A stretch of DNA of 64,000 nucleotides from JAJECS01 sp965198185 (lineage in GTDB: Bacteria; Chloroflexota; UBA11872): contig CBDAOU010000001.1 of NCBI GenBank assembly GCA_965198185.1, forward strand, positions 930,001-994,000. Direction: 5' to 3'. The notes under the pieces were generated by a model. It was not told where the DNA came from, did not search any database, and worked only from the letters and a program-made list of their open reading frames with translations. This document shows, piece by piece, positions 34,488-42,794 of the stretch. The translations under genes and the position numbers were made by a program. The number at the start of each line of letters is the position of its first letter. The first letter of the stretch is position 1.

Positions 34488-34512
34488 GTAGGGGCGCCCC
34501 TTGTGGGCGCCC
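34488..34512 (+). repeat. dispersed GTAGGGGCG repeat
   Basis: GTAGGGGCGCCCCTTGTGGG plus CGCCC; the relative of the element at 19838-19861. It contains the inverted half-sites GGGCGC and GCGCCC. Confidence 0.5.
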
Positions 34513-34550
34513 GGCTCGTAGCGGCTCCGTGCCACGCGCACGCACTGGGA

Positions 34551-34651
34551 TGGCGGAGGTGCATGGGAGTCGAACCCACCTAGGACGCTGACCAGCGCCC
34601 CACAACGGTTTTGAAGACCGCGAAGGCCACCCGGCCCCTGCCACCTCCGCC
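34551..34651 (-). tRNA. selC: selenocysteine tRNA (anticodon UCA)
   Basis: On the minus strand the 8-bp acceptor stem GGCGGAGG (34651-34644) pairs with CCTCCGCC (34559-34552). The anticodon loop CTTCAAA carries TCA at 34614-34612 on a GGT/ACC-type stem. A long variable arm lies between the anticodon and T arms, and the T loop is GGTTCGACTCC. The length near 100 bases, the extended acceptor stem and the UCA anticodon together identify tRNA-Sec. No CCA is encoded. No selA, selB or selD is in the window. selC is a frequent integration site for genomic islands, which is relevant to the rearranged metG segment next to it. Confidence 0.9.
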
Positions 34652-34721
34652 GTCACGCTAGCAGGTGTGCCAGGACCACGCTTGAATCAATGCGGGGGGT
34701 GCGGGCGGCCTTTGGTTCTGG

Positions 34722-35099
34722 TCAATAGGGAGCCGCAAGTCCGGCGATCATCGGAAAGTGCCGCACGTTGGTCGTGAGCAGCTCGGCCTCCAGGACCAGC
34801 GCCGTGCCGGCGATGAGATAGTCGACGTCGTCAATGCCCCGGTACGCCCTGCGGTACCGGCGCGCCAGCGCCGCCGCCGTTCGAACGACGGCCTCGTCGA
34901 TGGGAACCCAGGCGAGCACGCCAAAGAACTCTTCGAGCATGTCCCGCTCGTCCAGACGTACCCCGGCCAGCAATTCAAACCTGACAACCTCACTGGCGGC
35001 GATGTTTTCGCCAGCGGAAATGAAGTCTCGCAGGAGGGTAGTCGCCGCCTCGGCGCCGCGCAGATAGTCGACGGCCACCGACGTGTCCAGCAGCTTCAT
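34722..35099 (-). CDS. PIN-domain toxin, VapC family
   Basis: The 125-residue PIN nuclease has its acidic residues in place: Asp5 in LLDTSVAVDYL, Glu in ASEVVRFELLAG, and Asp in GIDDVDYLIAGTAL. VapC toxins cut tRNA or rRNA when released from their antitoxin. Its start overlaps the end of the antitoxin gene by four bases (ATGA). A diverged copy of its last 20 residues is fused to a TatD fragment at 32399. Confidence 0.88.
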   Translation of the reverse strand: MKLLDTSVAVDYLRGAEAATTLLRDFISAGENIAASEVVRFELLAGVRLDERDMLEEFFGVLAWVPIDEAVVRTAAALARRYRRAYRGIDDVDYLIAGTALVLEAELLTTNVRHFPMIAGLAAPY

Positions 35100-35356
35100 T
35101 CCAAGCCGAGCTTGCGCAGTCGCTCATTCAGATCGCCGCGAATGGCGTCCACGTACTCGGCGCCGGTAAAGCGGCGGTCGGCCCACAGGCCGGCGGTAAC
35201 ATCGAGCGCGCGCAGCTTGTCGGCCGTCGACATGGCCCCAAAAGTGTGCCGCACGGCGCGCCGGATCAATTCCGACCGCGAGGCGCCGGTGGACCCGGCG
35301 GCCTGATCCAGAAGCGCCAACTCCTCATCGCCGAGATATACCTGCGTGCGTCCCAT
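35096..35356 (-). CDS. ribbon-helix-helix antitoxin (VapB-like)
   Basis: From ATG 35356 the 86-residue protein begins MGRTQVYLGDEELALLDQAA, then SRSELIRRAVRHTFG, a typical RHH DNA-binding N-terminus, followed by a flexible toxin-binding tail. The longer frame adds six residues but overlaps the operator. It precedes and overlaps the VapC gene, the standard order. It probably represses its own promoter through the palindrome at 35368. Confidence 0.85.
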   Translation of the reverse strand: MGRTQVYLGDEELALLDQAAGSTGASRSELIRRAVRHTFGAMSTADKLRALDVTAGLWADRRFTGAEYVDAIRGDLNERLRKLGLE

Positions 35357-35367
35357 GGCGCTACTAT

Positions 35368-35381
35368 ACACCACATGGTGT
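35368..35381 (-). promoter_or_regulatory. operator/promoter of the VapBC-type operon
   Basis: ACACCA and TGGTGT (35368-35373 and 35376-35381) are inverted repeats separated by two bases, located 12 bases before the antitoxin start. A TATAGT -10-like box on the minus strand (35368-35363) touches the palindrome. This is the expected place for an RHH antitoxin to bind. Confidence 0.5.
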
Positions 35382-35511
35382 TAAACAGCACCGGATCGCC
35401 CAGCCGCCGTCAGGTCATCCTCCGTGATGGCCCTTGACCGGCTGTTCGCCACTTACCATGACGAACGGTCGCAGATGATGGTATTGAGAGTCCGGCACCG
35501 GAGGGAGGCCT

Positions 35512-35859
35512 ATGGTCCGTGACGCAACCGTCACGCTGACGCGGACGGCGTATGACGCCCTGATCGCGCGGAATGAGGAGCTTGAAGACCGGCTGGCTGC
35601 AATTGATGCGGACGACGGAAGCCGGATCCCCCATGCGGTGGCGCTCGCCATCATGCGTGGCCAGCGCCCGTTGGCTGCGTTTCGGAACCATCGCGGCCTC
35701 ACGCTGCGAGGGCTGGCCGAACAGACGGGGATCGCCGCGAGCTACCTGTCCGAAATAGAACGCGGGCGCAAACCGGGCTCGGCGGCGGCGCTGTCCCGCA
35801 TCTCCGCCGCGCTGGACACCACAATCGACGCGCTGCTGAGTGATGTGGGGTCGGGCTGA
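35512..35859 (+). CDS. XRE-family helix-turn-helix protein (antitoxin-like)
   Basis: The 115-residue protein has an N-terminal helical part (VTLTRTAYDALIARNEELED) and a C-terminal HTH_3 domain (FRNHRGLTLRGLAEQTGIAA, then SYLSEIERGRKPGS). The arrangement resembles antitoxins of the HigA/RelB-associated XRE class, but no toxin gene is adjacent upstream or downstream. GGAGGGAGG directly precedes the ATG. It may be an orphan antitoxin or a plain regulator. Confidence 0.8.
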   Translation: MVRDATVTLTRTAYDALIARNEELEDRLAAIDADDGSRIPHAVALAIMRGQRPLAAFRNHRGLTLRGLAEQTGIAASYLSEIERGRKPGSAAALSRISAALDTTIDALLSDVGSG

Positions 35860-35874
35860 ATTCTCTCGACCAGC

Positions 35875-37319
35875 ATGACCTCCAACCGCCCCAACATCCT
35901 CTGGTACTGCACCGACCAGCAGCGCTTCGACACCATCGGCGCGCTGGGCAACCCGCATGTCCGCACGCCGAACCTCGATCGCTTCGTGGCGCAGTCGGTG
36001 GCGTTCACGCACGCCTACTGCCAGAGCCCCATCTGCACGCCCAGCCGGGCGAGCTTCCTCACCGGCATGTATCCCAGCCGGGTGCACAACGCGCGCAACG
36101 GCAACGCGGCGGTGCCGTCGGAAACCGCTGATCGCCTGGTCACCCGCGCGCTGGCCGACGCCGGCTATGACGGCGGTTTGGTCGGCAAGCTGCATCTCGC
36201 AGGCGCGGCGTCGGCGCAGGAACCACGTGTAGACGATGGCTACCGCGTGTTCGAGTACAGCCACGCGCCGCGCAACGACTGGCCGCTGGCCGAGCACGAC
36301 TACGCCCGCTGGCTGCACGAGAAGGGCCACGATCCGGCAGAGGTGCTGCAGGCGCCGGCCGGCTACGGCGGGCTCATGGCGCCCACGCCGGACGCGACAA
36401 CGTGCCGCCCGAATTGCATCAAACGACCTGGTGCACGGAGCGGGCCATCGACTTCATCTCCAGCGACCGCGCGGCTGATACCCCGTGGCTTCTCTCCGTG
36501 AATCCCTACGACCCGCACCCGCCCTACAACCCGCCCTGGGAGTTCTACCGCCGCTACGACCCATCCGCGCTGCCCGGTCCGCTGTTCCGTCGGAGCGACC
36601 TGGAGACCCAGGGCCGCCTGACCCGCGCGGGCGTGGACTTTCAGAGCGAGTCGCGGCATCCGGACGCCTTCCGCGCGCGCGAGGTCCAGGCCGCCTACTA
36701 CGCCATGATCGAGCTGGTCGACGACCAGTTCGGGCGGCTGCTGGACGCGCTGGAGGCGGCGGGACAGGCCGAGCGCACGGTGGTCATCTTCACCAGCGAC
36801 CACGGCGAGTCGGCGGGCGATCACGGCCTGCTGCAGAAGGGCTGCCGGTTCTTCGACGGCCTCACGCGCGTACCGCTCATCTGGCGCTGGCCGGGCCGCT
36901 TCACGGCCGGGCTGCGCAGCGACGCGCTGGTGGAGCTGACGGACGTCGCGCCCACCCTGCTGGAGATCGCCGGGCTGCCGGTGCCCGAGGAGACGCAGGG
37001 CCGCTCGCTGTTGCCGATCCTGCGCGGCGCCGCCCCTGCAGATGAACATCGGGACCACGTGCGCTGCGAGTATCTCGACGCGGTGGATCTGCCCGACCAC
37101 AGCCGCGCCACCATGTATCGCAACCGCCGCTGGAAGCTGAACGTCTACCACAACCACGGGCTGGGCGAGCTCTACGACATGCAGGCCGATCCACACGAGT
37201 TCGACAACCTGTGGGACAGCCCCGACCACCGGGACGCGCGCGACGAACTGCTACAGGCCAGCTTCAACGCCACCGTCATGGCCCTGGACCTGGGCCCGCC
37301 AAGGACCTCGGGCTTCTAG
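35875..37319 (+). CDS. sulfatase (type I, formylglycine-dependent), frameshifted
   Basis: Pieces 35875 to about 36395 and 36396-37319 make one sulfatase of about 480 residues. The N-terminal half has RPNILWYCTDQQRFD (metal Asp) and the maturation motif CTPSR with Cys54, the residue converted to formylglycine. The second half has FTSDHGESAGDHGLLQK, the second metal site. A one-base slip at about 36391-36396 separates them; reading GAC AAC GTG from 36396 resumes the protein. It hydrolyses sulfate esters, perhaps from sulfated polysaccharides. No formylglycine-generating enzyme is in the window. An enolase-superfamily dehydratase lies 7 kb away. Confidence 0.85.
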
Positions 37320-37637
37320 CTACGGCCGCGGCGCCATGACCACCAGCAGCCGCGCCCGGTCGCTGGACTCGTTCGCCACCCCGTGGTCGGAGCCCGCCGG
37401 CGCCCAAATGGCGTGTCCGGGGCCCACCGCCTGCCGCTCGCCGTCCACCTCGAACGTCGGCGTCCCGTCGATCACGTAATACACCTTGTCGGACGCAGCG
37501 TGGGCGTGGACGCGCTGAGTCTGCCCCGGTTCCAGGCAGTAGACGTCACAGAACATTCGCTCCGACTCGAACAGGTTGTTCTTGGCCATCTTGGCGGCGG
37601 CAAAGCCGCTGTGGCAGTCAACGTGTTGCACGTGCAT
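37320..37637 (-). CDS. cupin-domain protein
   Basis: A 105-residue single cupin: the first motif includes RVHAHAASDKVYYVIDG, with His residues for metal, and the second is GPGHAIWAPAGSDHGVAN. Small stand-alone cupins of this type are often sugar or acid binding proteins or isomerases; the substrate is unknown. Its stop meets the sulfatase stop tail to tail. Confidence 0.82.
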   Translation of the reverse strand: MHVQHVDCHSGFAAAKMAKNNLFESERMFCDVYCLEPGQTQRVHAHAASDKVYYVIDGTPTFEVDGERQAVGPGHAIWAPAGSDHGVANESSDRARLLVVMAPRP

Positions 37638-37667
37638 GGCGTCTCCGAAACCCAGGGCCGTCGAGCG

Positions 37668-39003
37668 TCAGCGTAGCGCCGGCGGGGCGCGCCCGTCGGT
37701 TAGGCCGGCCAGCTCCGGACCGGCGGTCACCAGCGTGTAGGCCTCGGGATCGAGGAGCCGCGCCGCCGCCTGCTGCACGTCGTCCCCCGTCACCGCCTCG
37801 ACGATGTCCGGATAGCGCGCCAGGTAGTCGAGTCCCAGGCCGTATGTCTCGATCGTCAACAGCATGCCCGCGATGCCGCCGTTGCGCTCCAGTCGCAGCG
37901 GCAGCGAGCCGACCATGGCTTGCTTGGTGAGCCCCAGCTCCTCATCGGTGGGCGGCTCGTCCATCAGGCGGCGCGCCTCCGTCAGCCCGCTGGCGACCGC
38001 CTTGGCCACGCTGACCGGATTGACGCCCGCGCGAATGGTCCAGGGCATGCGGGCATGGCCGGCTTCGGCGTGGCTGGTGGCGTGATAGGCCAAACCCTGC
38101 GCGTCGCGCACGGTGGCGCCGATCCGCCCGCCGAGGCCCAGTTGACCCAGGATGTAGTTGCCCATCATGACCGGGAAATACGCCGGATCGAGCCGTCGCA
38201 CGCCGGGCCAGCCGAGCGTGAACTCGGTTTGCGTCTTACCGTCCATGCTCAGGTCCTCGCGCACCCCGCCGGCCTCGGTTGCGGCGGTGTCAAAGTCGCG
38301 GATCGCATCACGCTGACGCTGGGCGGCGCCTGGGCTCGGGCCGCGCCAGTCCTCTAAATAGCGCGTTGCCAGGTCGCGCACATTATCGGGCGTCACCGCG
38401 CCGACCACCGCCAGCACCAGCGACTCTGGGTCATACGCCTCGGCATGGAAAGTCCCGCAGGTTGTCGGGCGTGAGGACGCGCATGGTGTCGGCGTAGCCC
38501 TCGTCCGGGCGGCCGTAGGGATTGTCGCGGCCGAACAGCAGCTCCCGGAAGCGTCGGTCGGACAGCGCGCCGGGGTTGTTCTCAACGTGAGCGATCCCAG
38601 TGAGCGCCTGGTCGCGCAGGCGTCCCACCTCGTCATCGGGGAAGGTGGAATTTCGCAGGCCGTCGGCGGCCAGCCGCAGCAGCAGGTCCAGGTCCTCCGC
38701 CAGGGCGCGGCCGCTGAAGCTGCCGTGCTCGATGCCGGCGCCGAAGTTGAGCGAGGCGCCCACGTCGTCAAGCTCGGCGCTGAAGTCCATGAAGGACCGC
38801 GTCGTGGTGCCGCGGTTCAGGGCGTCCGCGGTCAGGCCGGCGAGACCGCACTGGTCCTCCGTCTCCAAAATGGCGCCGGCGGCGTGCTGCGCGGCCACCG
38901 CCACGGACGGCGACGACGGATTGGGATAGACCAGCAGCACCATGCCGTTGGCCAGGGTGGACCGCGCCACCGTGTCGGGGCCGAGCGACCGACCGCGCGT
39001 CAC
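37668..39003 (-). CDS. M16-family peptidase-like protein, non-catalytic partner, frameshifted
   Basis: This second M16 gene starts at GTG 39003, overlapping the end of the first by four bases. The N-terminal half (STLANGMVLLVYPNPSSPSV) lacks the HxxEH zinc motif, as expected for the non-catalytic subunit of paired M16 proteins. A slip at the AAA run 38449-38451 ends the frame at about residue 190; one fewer T on the coding strand gives NLRDFHAEAYDPESLVLAVV and continues to 37668. The C-terminal half contains LGQLGLGGRIGATVRDAQGL, typical of the family. The single-base run makes a sequencing error likely. Confidence 0.8.
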
Positions 39004-40295
39004 GCCGGTGCGCCGCCCGCCCGAGCCGGACCTTCGGGAATGAACCAGCCGCTCGTCCGCCGCTCCGGACGCAGATAGGTTTGCGCGGCGCGCTGCACCT
39101 CCTGCGGTGTGACCTCGGTGAGGCGCTCGGTAAAGGTTTGTGCTGCGCGCCAGGTATGCGCGATATCCAGGAACCCCAGCCACATCGCCTGCGCCGTGAC
39201 GCCCTCCAGGCCAATCGCCTGCTTGGCGCGCGCCTGGCGCACGGCGCGGGCGAGCTCGGCCTCGTCGGGGGTGGAGTCCTGCAGATCCTGAATCACTTCC
39301 GCCACCGCCTCGACGATGGGCTCACGGTCGCCTTCGGGCTTGAGCACCACGGTGATCCGGTGCAGGGTCGGGTCGATGTTGAAGCCGACATCCGTGCCGA
39401 CCGCGGCGGCCATCCCGGACGCCACGAAGCGCCGGTAGAGCCGTGAGGTGCGCACGATCCCGCCGCCGCCGAACGGTCCGCTCTTGGGGCCGGCGAGCAA
39501 CGCGTCGAGCACCAGCAGCGCGGGAAAGTCGGGATGCGCAAACTCCGGGATCCGGTGCCCCACGGTCAGGATCGGGAAGGGACCCGGATGCCGTACGTCC
39601 ACCTCGCGCGGGCTGGTTTGCTCGGGCTCTCGCACGTCGAGCGGCGCCGGCAGCGTCCGCTCCGGGATGTGCCCAAACGCGCCTTCGAGCCGGTCCAGCA
39701 CGTCGGCCTCGACGAAGTCCCCCGCGATGACCGCCAGCGCATTATTGGGCGCGTAGTAGTCCTGATAGTGCCCGTAGAGTTCGTCGCGGGTCATGCGGTT
39801 GAGATCGGCCTTGCTGCCGATCACGCCGTGGCCGTAGGGATGGGTGGTGAAGGCGGCGGCCTCCAGCTCCTCGGTGAGCAGGAACATCGGCTCCGCCTCG
39901 TGGCCCTCGCGCTCGGAGATGATGACGGTGCGCTCGCTGGCCACGTCGTCCGGATCGAAGACGGCGTTGGCCATGCGGTCGGACTCGATCCGCAGCGGCA
40001 AGTCCAGATGCTGCGACGGAACCGTCTCGAAATAGGCCGTCGTATCCTCGGTGGTGAACCCGTTCCACGTGCCGCCCACGCCGTTGACCAGGCGGCCGAT
40101 GTCGCCGGGGTTGAGCGTCTCGGTACGCTTGAACAGCATGTGCTCAACCCAGTGGGAGGCGCCGCTCATGCCCGGCGGCTCGTTGCGCGCGCCCACGCGA
40201 TACCACATGACGAAACTGACCAGGGGAACGGCGTGACTCTCGCGCAGCAGGACCTGAAGTCCGTTGGAGAGGGTGTGCTCGGCGACGTCGTCCAT
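39000..40295 (-). CDS. M16-family zinc peptidase, catalytic subunit
   Basis: The 431-residue protein begins MDDVAEHTLSNGLQVLLRE (ATG 40295; the frame is open 15 codons further). It has the inverted zinc motif HWVEH in SHWVEHMLFKRT, and the conserved GGTWNGFTTEDTTAYFETV. Such enzymes (PqqL/mitochondrial-processing-peptidase-like) degrade small peptides in a clam-shell chamber formed with a partner, encoded here immediately downstream with a four-base overlap. Confidence 0.9.
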   Translation of the reverse strand: MDDVAEHTLSNGLQVLLRESHAVPLVSFVMWYRVGARNEPPGMSGASHWVEHMLFKRTETLNPGDIGRLVNGVGGTWNGFTTEDTTAYFETVPSQHLDLPLRIESDRMANAVFDPDDVASERTVIISEREGHEAEPMFLLTEELEAAAFTTHPYGHGVIGSKADLNRMTRDELYGHYQDYYAPNNALAVIAGDFVEADVLDRLEGAFGHIPERTLPAPLDVREPEQTSPREVDVRHPGPFPILTVGHRIPEFAHPDFPALLVLDALLAGPKSGPFGGGGIVRTSRLYRRFVASGMAAAVGTDVGFNIDPTLHRITVVLKPEGDREPIVEAVAEVIQDLQDSTPDEAELARAVRQARAKQAIGLEGVTAQAMWLGFLDIAHTWRAAQTFTERLTEVTPQEVQRAAQTYLRPERRTSGWFIPEGPARAGGAPA

Positions 40296-40395
40296 GAGGT
40301 GCGATTGGCGCCGTCGGCGCGCCGACGGCGATGCTAGCACAGCGGTCGGTGCCCCAGACCACGCCTGCCGGAGGCCGATAGTGGGCCATCACGGC

Positions 40396-40455
40396 TCCGT
40401 CATTCCCGCGAAGGGCCTGCCCCGGACTCGATCCGGGGCGGGAATCCAGTCCCGG
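40396..40455. repeat. REP-like palindrome with inserted hairpin, copy 3
   Basis: Same outer element as at 15480 (ATTCCCGC and GCGGGAAT arms), here extended by an internal hairpin GCCCCGGA-CTCGA-TCCGGGGC. It lies in the gap 40296-40571 between the leftward peptidase operon and the rightward metallopeptidase gene. Confidence 0.75.
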
Positions 40456-40480
40456 CCCGCCGACGGTTGGCCGTCTTGGC

Positions 40481-40540
40481 TCCGTCATTCCGGCGAAAAG
40501 CCTGCCCCGTACTCGATACGGGGCCGGAATCCAGCTCCGG
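40481..40540. repeat. REP-like palindrome with inserted hairpin, copy 4
   Basis: As copy 3, but both stems have changed with compensation: outer ATTCCGGC/GCCGGAAT and inner GCCCCGTA-CTCGA-TACGGGGC. The loop CTCGA is unchanged, which indicates that the folded form is maintained. Confidence 0.75.
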
Positions 40541-40571
40541 AGACCCAGCGTCCTAACAGCGAGGGGTGCCC

Positions 40572-40940
40572 ATGACCCCCGCCGAGTTCGAGGCGACCGT
40601 GCGCGAGGCGATCTCCGGTATTCCGGCCGGCTTGCGGGATCGTCTCGAAAACGTCGAGGTCGTGGTCGCCGACTGGCCCACGGAGGACGAGTTGGAAAGC
40701 GCGGAGGTGCCGCGGGGCTATACGCTCTTCGGCCTCTACAGCGGCGTGCCGCTCACCGAGCGCACCTCCGGCTATCACATGGTGCTTCCGGACCGCATCA
40801 TCATCTTCCAGGGCCCGCTCGAAGAGGCCTGCCGCGACCCCGACGACCTCCGCGAGGAAATCCGGTCCACCGTGATCCACGAATTCGCGCACCACTTCGG
40901 CCTTTCCGACGACGACCTCCGACGGCTGGGGGTTGCCTGA
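40572..40940 (+). CDS. small zinc metallopeptidase-like protein (Zincin_1/DUF1025)
   Basis: The 122-residue product has the HExxH motif STVIHEFAHHFGLSDDDL near its C-terminus and the family pattern LENVEVVVADWPTEDE and GLYSGVPLTER. Members are minimal zincins of unknown substrate. GAGGGG (40561-40566) lies five bases before ATG 40572, which is preferred over GTG 40566. The threonine synthase ATG follows the stop directly, so the two genes form an operon. Confidence 0.85.
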   Translation: MTPAEFEATVREAISGIPAGLRDRLENVEVVVADWPTEDELESAEVPRGYTLFGLYSGVPLTERTSGYHMVLPDRIIIFQGPLEEACRDPDDLREEIRSTVIHEFAHHFGLSDDDLRRLGVA

Positions 40941-42092
40941 ATGGGCGCTGTGACGCTGCGCTGCCCGGCGTGCGCGATCGAGGTTCCGTGGGACGCCTCG
41001 CTGTTGGCGTGCCCGCGCTGCGAGGGACCGCTCGACGCTGCCATGGACGTGCCGCGGCTGACGCACGACATCGACGCGCTGATCGATGAAAGCGCCCCGG
41101 GCGTCTGGCGCTACCGAGGCGCGCTGGCGCTATCGAGCGACGTGCTCGTCTTGTCGCTCGGCGAGGGACGCACGCCGGTTGTCGATCTCCCGGACTGGGG
41201 GAGCGCCCACGGCTTGACCCGGTGCCACGCCAAGCTTGAGTACATGGCGCCGACCGGATCGTTCAAGGACCGCGGCGCGGCGCCCGTGATCGCGTCGCTC
41301 AAGGCCCAGGGCGCCGCCAAGATCGTCGAGGACTCATCGGGCAACGCGGGCGCGGCGATGGCGGCCTATGCCGCGCGCGCCGGGCTGGCCGCCGACATCT
41401 ACGTGCCCGCCGCGGCCCCGACCGGCAAGATCGCGCAGATCGCGCAGTACGGCGCCACCGTGCATCGGGTGGAGGGCACGCGCGAGGACGTGGCCGCCGC
41501 GGCTGCCGCCGCCGCGCAAGCGCCCGGCGCGGCCTACGCCTCGCACAGCCGGCATCCGGCATTCGTCGAGGGCGCGAAGACGTTCGTGCTGGAGTTGCTG
41601 GAGGACGGCGTGGACGCGCTGCCGCGGCACTTCGTGTTTCCCGTGGGGAACGGCGGTCTCATCCTCGGAGCCCACAAAGCGCTGACGGAGCTGCGGCAGG
41701 CCGGTCTGCAATTCCAGATGCCGCGCCTGCACATTGCCCAAGCGGCGGCCTGCCAGCCGCTCGTTCGGGCGTTCATTGCGGGCGCCGCGGCGCCGGTTGC
41801 CGTGGACCGCCGCCCGACCATCGCCGGCGGCATCGACGTTGCCGTCCCGGCCCGCGGCGCGGCCGTCCTGCACGCGGCGCGCGACACCGGCGGCACAGCG
41901 GTGGCGGTCACCGAAGATCAAATCGCGGCGACCCGCTCCGCCTTGGCCCGCGACGAGGGGCTGTTCGTCGAGGCGACCTCAGCCGCCGCCTTCGCCGCCG
42001 CGGCAAAGCTGGGCGCCCAAGGCGCCATCGCCGCCAGTGACACCGTGCTCATCCCCGCCACCGGCAGCGGCCTCAAGGACCCGCCGCAGTAG
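40941..42092 (+). CDS. thrC: threonine synthase-like PLP enzyme
   Basis: A fold-type II pyridoxal-phosphate enzyme of 383 residues. An N-terminal zinc ribbon (CPAC and CPRC, residues about 8-27) precedes the catalytic domain, with the PLP lysine in PTGSFKDRGA (near 106), the phosphate-binding SSGNAGAAMAAYAA and PVGNGGLILG. The zinc ribbon and the SFKDRG motif fit threonine synthase, which converts O-phosphohomoserine to threonine; a related lyase cannot be excluded because no other threonine gene is nearby. Confidence 0.83.
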   Translation: MGAVTLRCPACAIEVPWDASLLACPRCEGPLDAAMDVPRLTHDIDALIDESAPGVWRYRGALALSSDVLVLSLGEGRTPVVDLPDWGSAHGLTRCHAKLEYMAPTGSFKDRGAAPVIASLKAQGAAKIVEDSSGNAGAAMAAYAARAGLAADIYVPAAAPTGKIAQIAQYGATVHRVEGTREDVAAAAAAAAQAPGAAYASHSRHPAFVEGAKTFVLELLEDGVDALPRHFVFPVGNGGLILGAHKALTELRQAGLQFQMPRLHIAQAAACQPLVRAFIAGAAAPVAVDRRPTIAGGIDVAVPARGAAVLHAARDTGGTAVAVTEDQIAATRSALARDEGLFVEATSAAAFAAAAKLGAQGAIAASDTVLIPATGSGLKDPPQ

Positions 42093-42158
42093 TCGGCCTA
42101 GGTGTGGTGCCCGCGAGCCTTGTTGACGAGTTTTTCCCTGCGGGAGATCTAATTCCGT

Positions 42159-42203
42159 TCGTGGTGAGCCTGTCGAACCACGCCCTTCGACAAGCTCAAG
42201 GGG
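42159..42203. repeat. TTCGTGGTGAGCCTGTCGAA-type repeat
   Basis: CGTGGT and ACCACG form a stem around GAGCCTGTCGA, followed by a second TTCGACAAGCTC arm complementary to the first loop. This kind of element is scattered between genes in many bacteria. The rest of the 192-base gap after thrC shows no gene. Confidence 0.5.
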
Positions 42204-42284
42204 GGGGCGATACCAGCATGGTGAGCACACTAGGCCGCCGGGTTGGGGCGAGGCGGCGGCAGCACCGCGCAGCGTCGAGGAGTC

Positions 42285-42776
42285 TCAGGTGCCGCGCTTT
42301 GTCCGCTTTGCACGGCGCGCTTGCTTGGCCTCGGGGCTGTGCGCGGCCTCATGCGCCGCGATCAGTTCGTCGGGCGTCACCCGCGCCACGGCCTCGCCGA
42401 TCACGTCCAGCGCCGCGTCGTCCGCGCGCCGAAAGCGCACGCAGCACTTGCCCATGTTCAGCTTCTTGCCCGCTTCCGCATACGCCGCCACGAACCAGTC
42501 CGTCAGCTCCTGGCTGGCGTAGAGCCCATTCAGATAGACCGAGATGTGGCGCTTCTGCGCCGCCAGCGCCACCGAGCCCAGCGCCTGGCCGTTATAGGTG
42601 TTGGGAAACTGCTCCAGCGGAATCGCGTAGCCGATCATGCCGTACTGCATCGTCTCCTCGAACCCGTTGGGCAGGTTGGCCAGGATCGCCTCGCGCACCC
42701 GCGCCACGTCCGCCCGCCGGTCGTCCGGCAGCTCGGCCAGATATTGCTCAACCGTCGTTGCCCTGCTCGAAACCAT
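42285..42776 (-). CDS. DUF1801 domain protein
   Basis: The 163-residue protein matches the DUF1801/YdhG-like pattern: YLAELPDDRRADVARVREAI, ETMQYGMIGYAIP, and HISVYLNGLY, followed by a basic tail (RRAKRTKR). The fold is a small alpha/beta domain of unknown function. It may be co-transcribed with the DUF362 gene, which ends 18 bases upstream of its start. Confidence 0.85.
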   Translation of the reverse strand: MVSSRATTVEQYLAELPDDRRADVARVREAILANLPNGFEETMQYGMIGYAIPLEQFPNTYNGQALGSVALAAQKRHISVYLNGLYASQELTDWFVAAYAEAGKKLNMGKCCVRFRRADDAALDVIGEAVARVTPDELIAAHEAAHSPEAKQARRAKRTKRGT

Positions 42777-42794
42777 GCGCTCGTTACCTCTGGG

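Noticed and set aside
34282..34656. N-terminal extension of metG upstream of 34281
   Set aside because: The extra codons run through the selenocysteine tRNA and two repeats; the protein family begins at VAETVLAAVAWPYANS.
35434..35459. TTGACC/TACCAT as a promoter of the XRE gene
   Set aside because: The spacer is only 14 bases, too short for a sigma-70 promoter.
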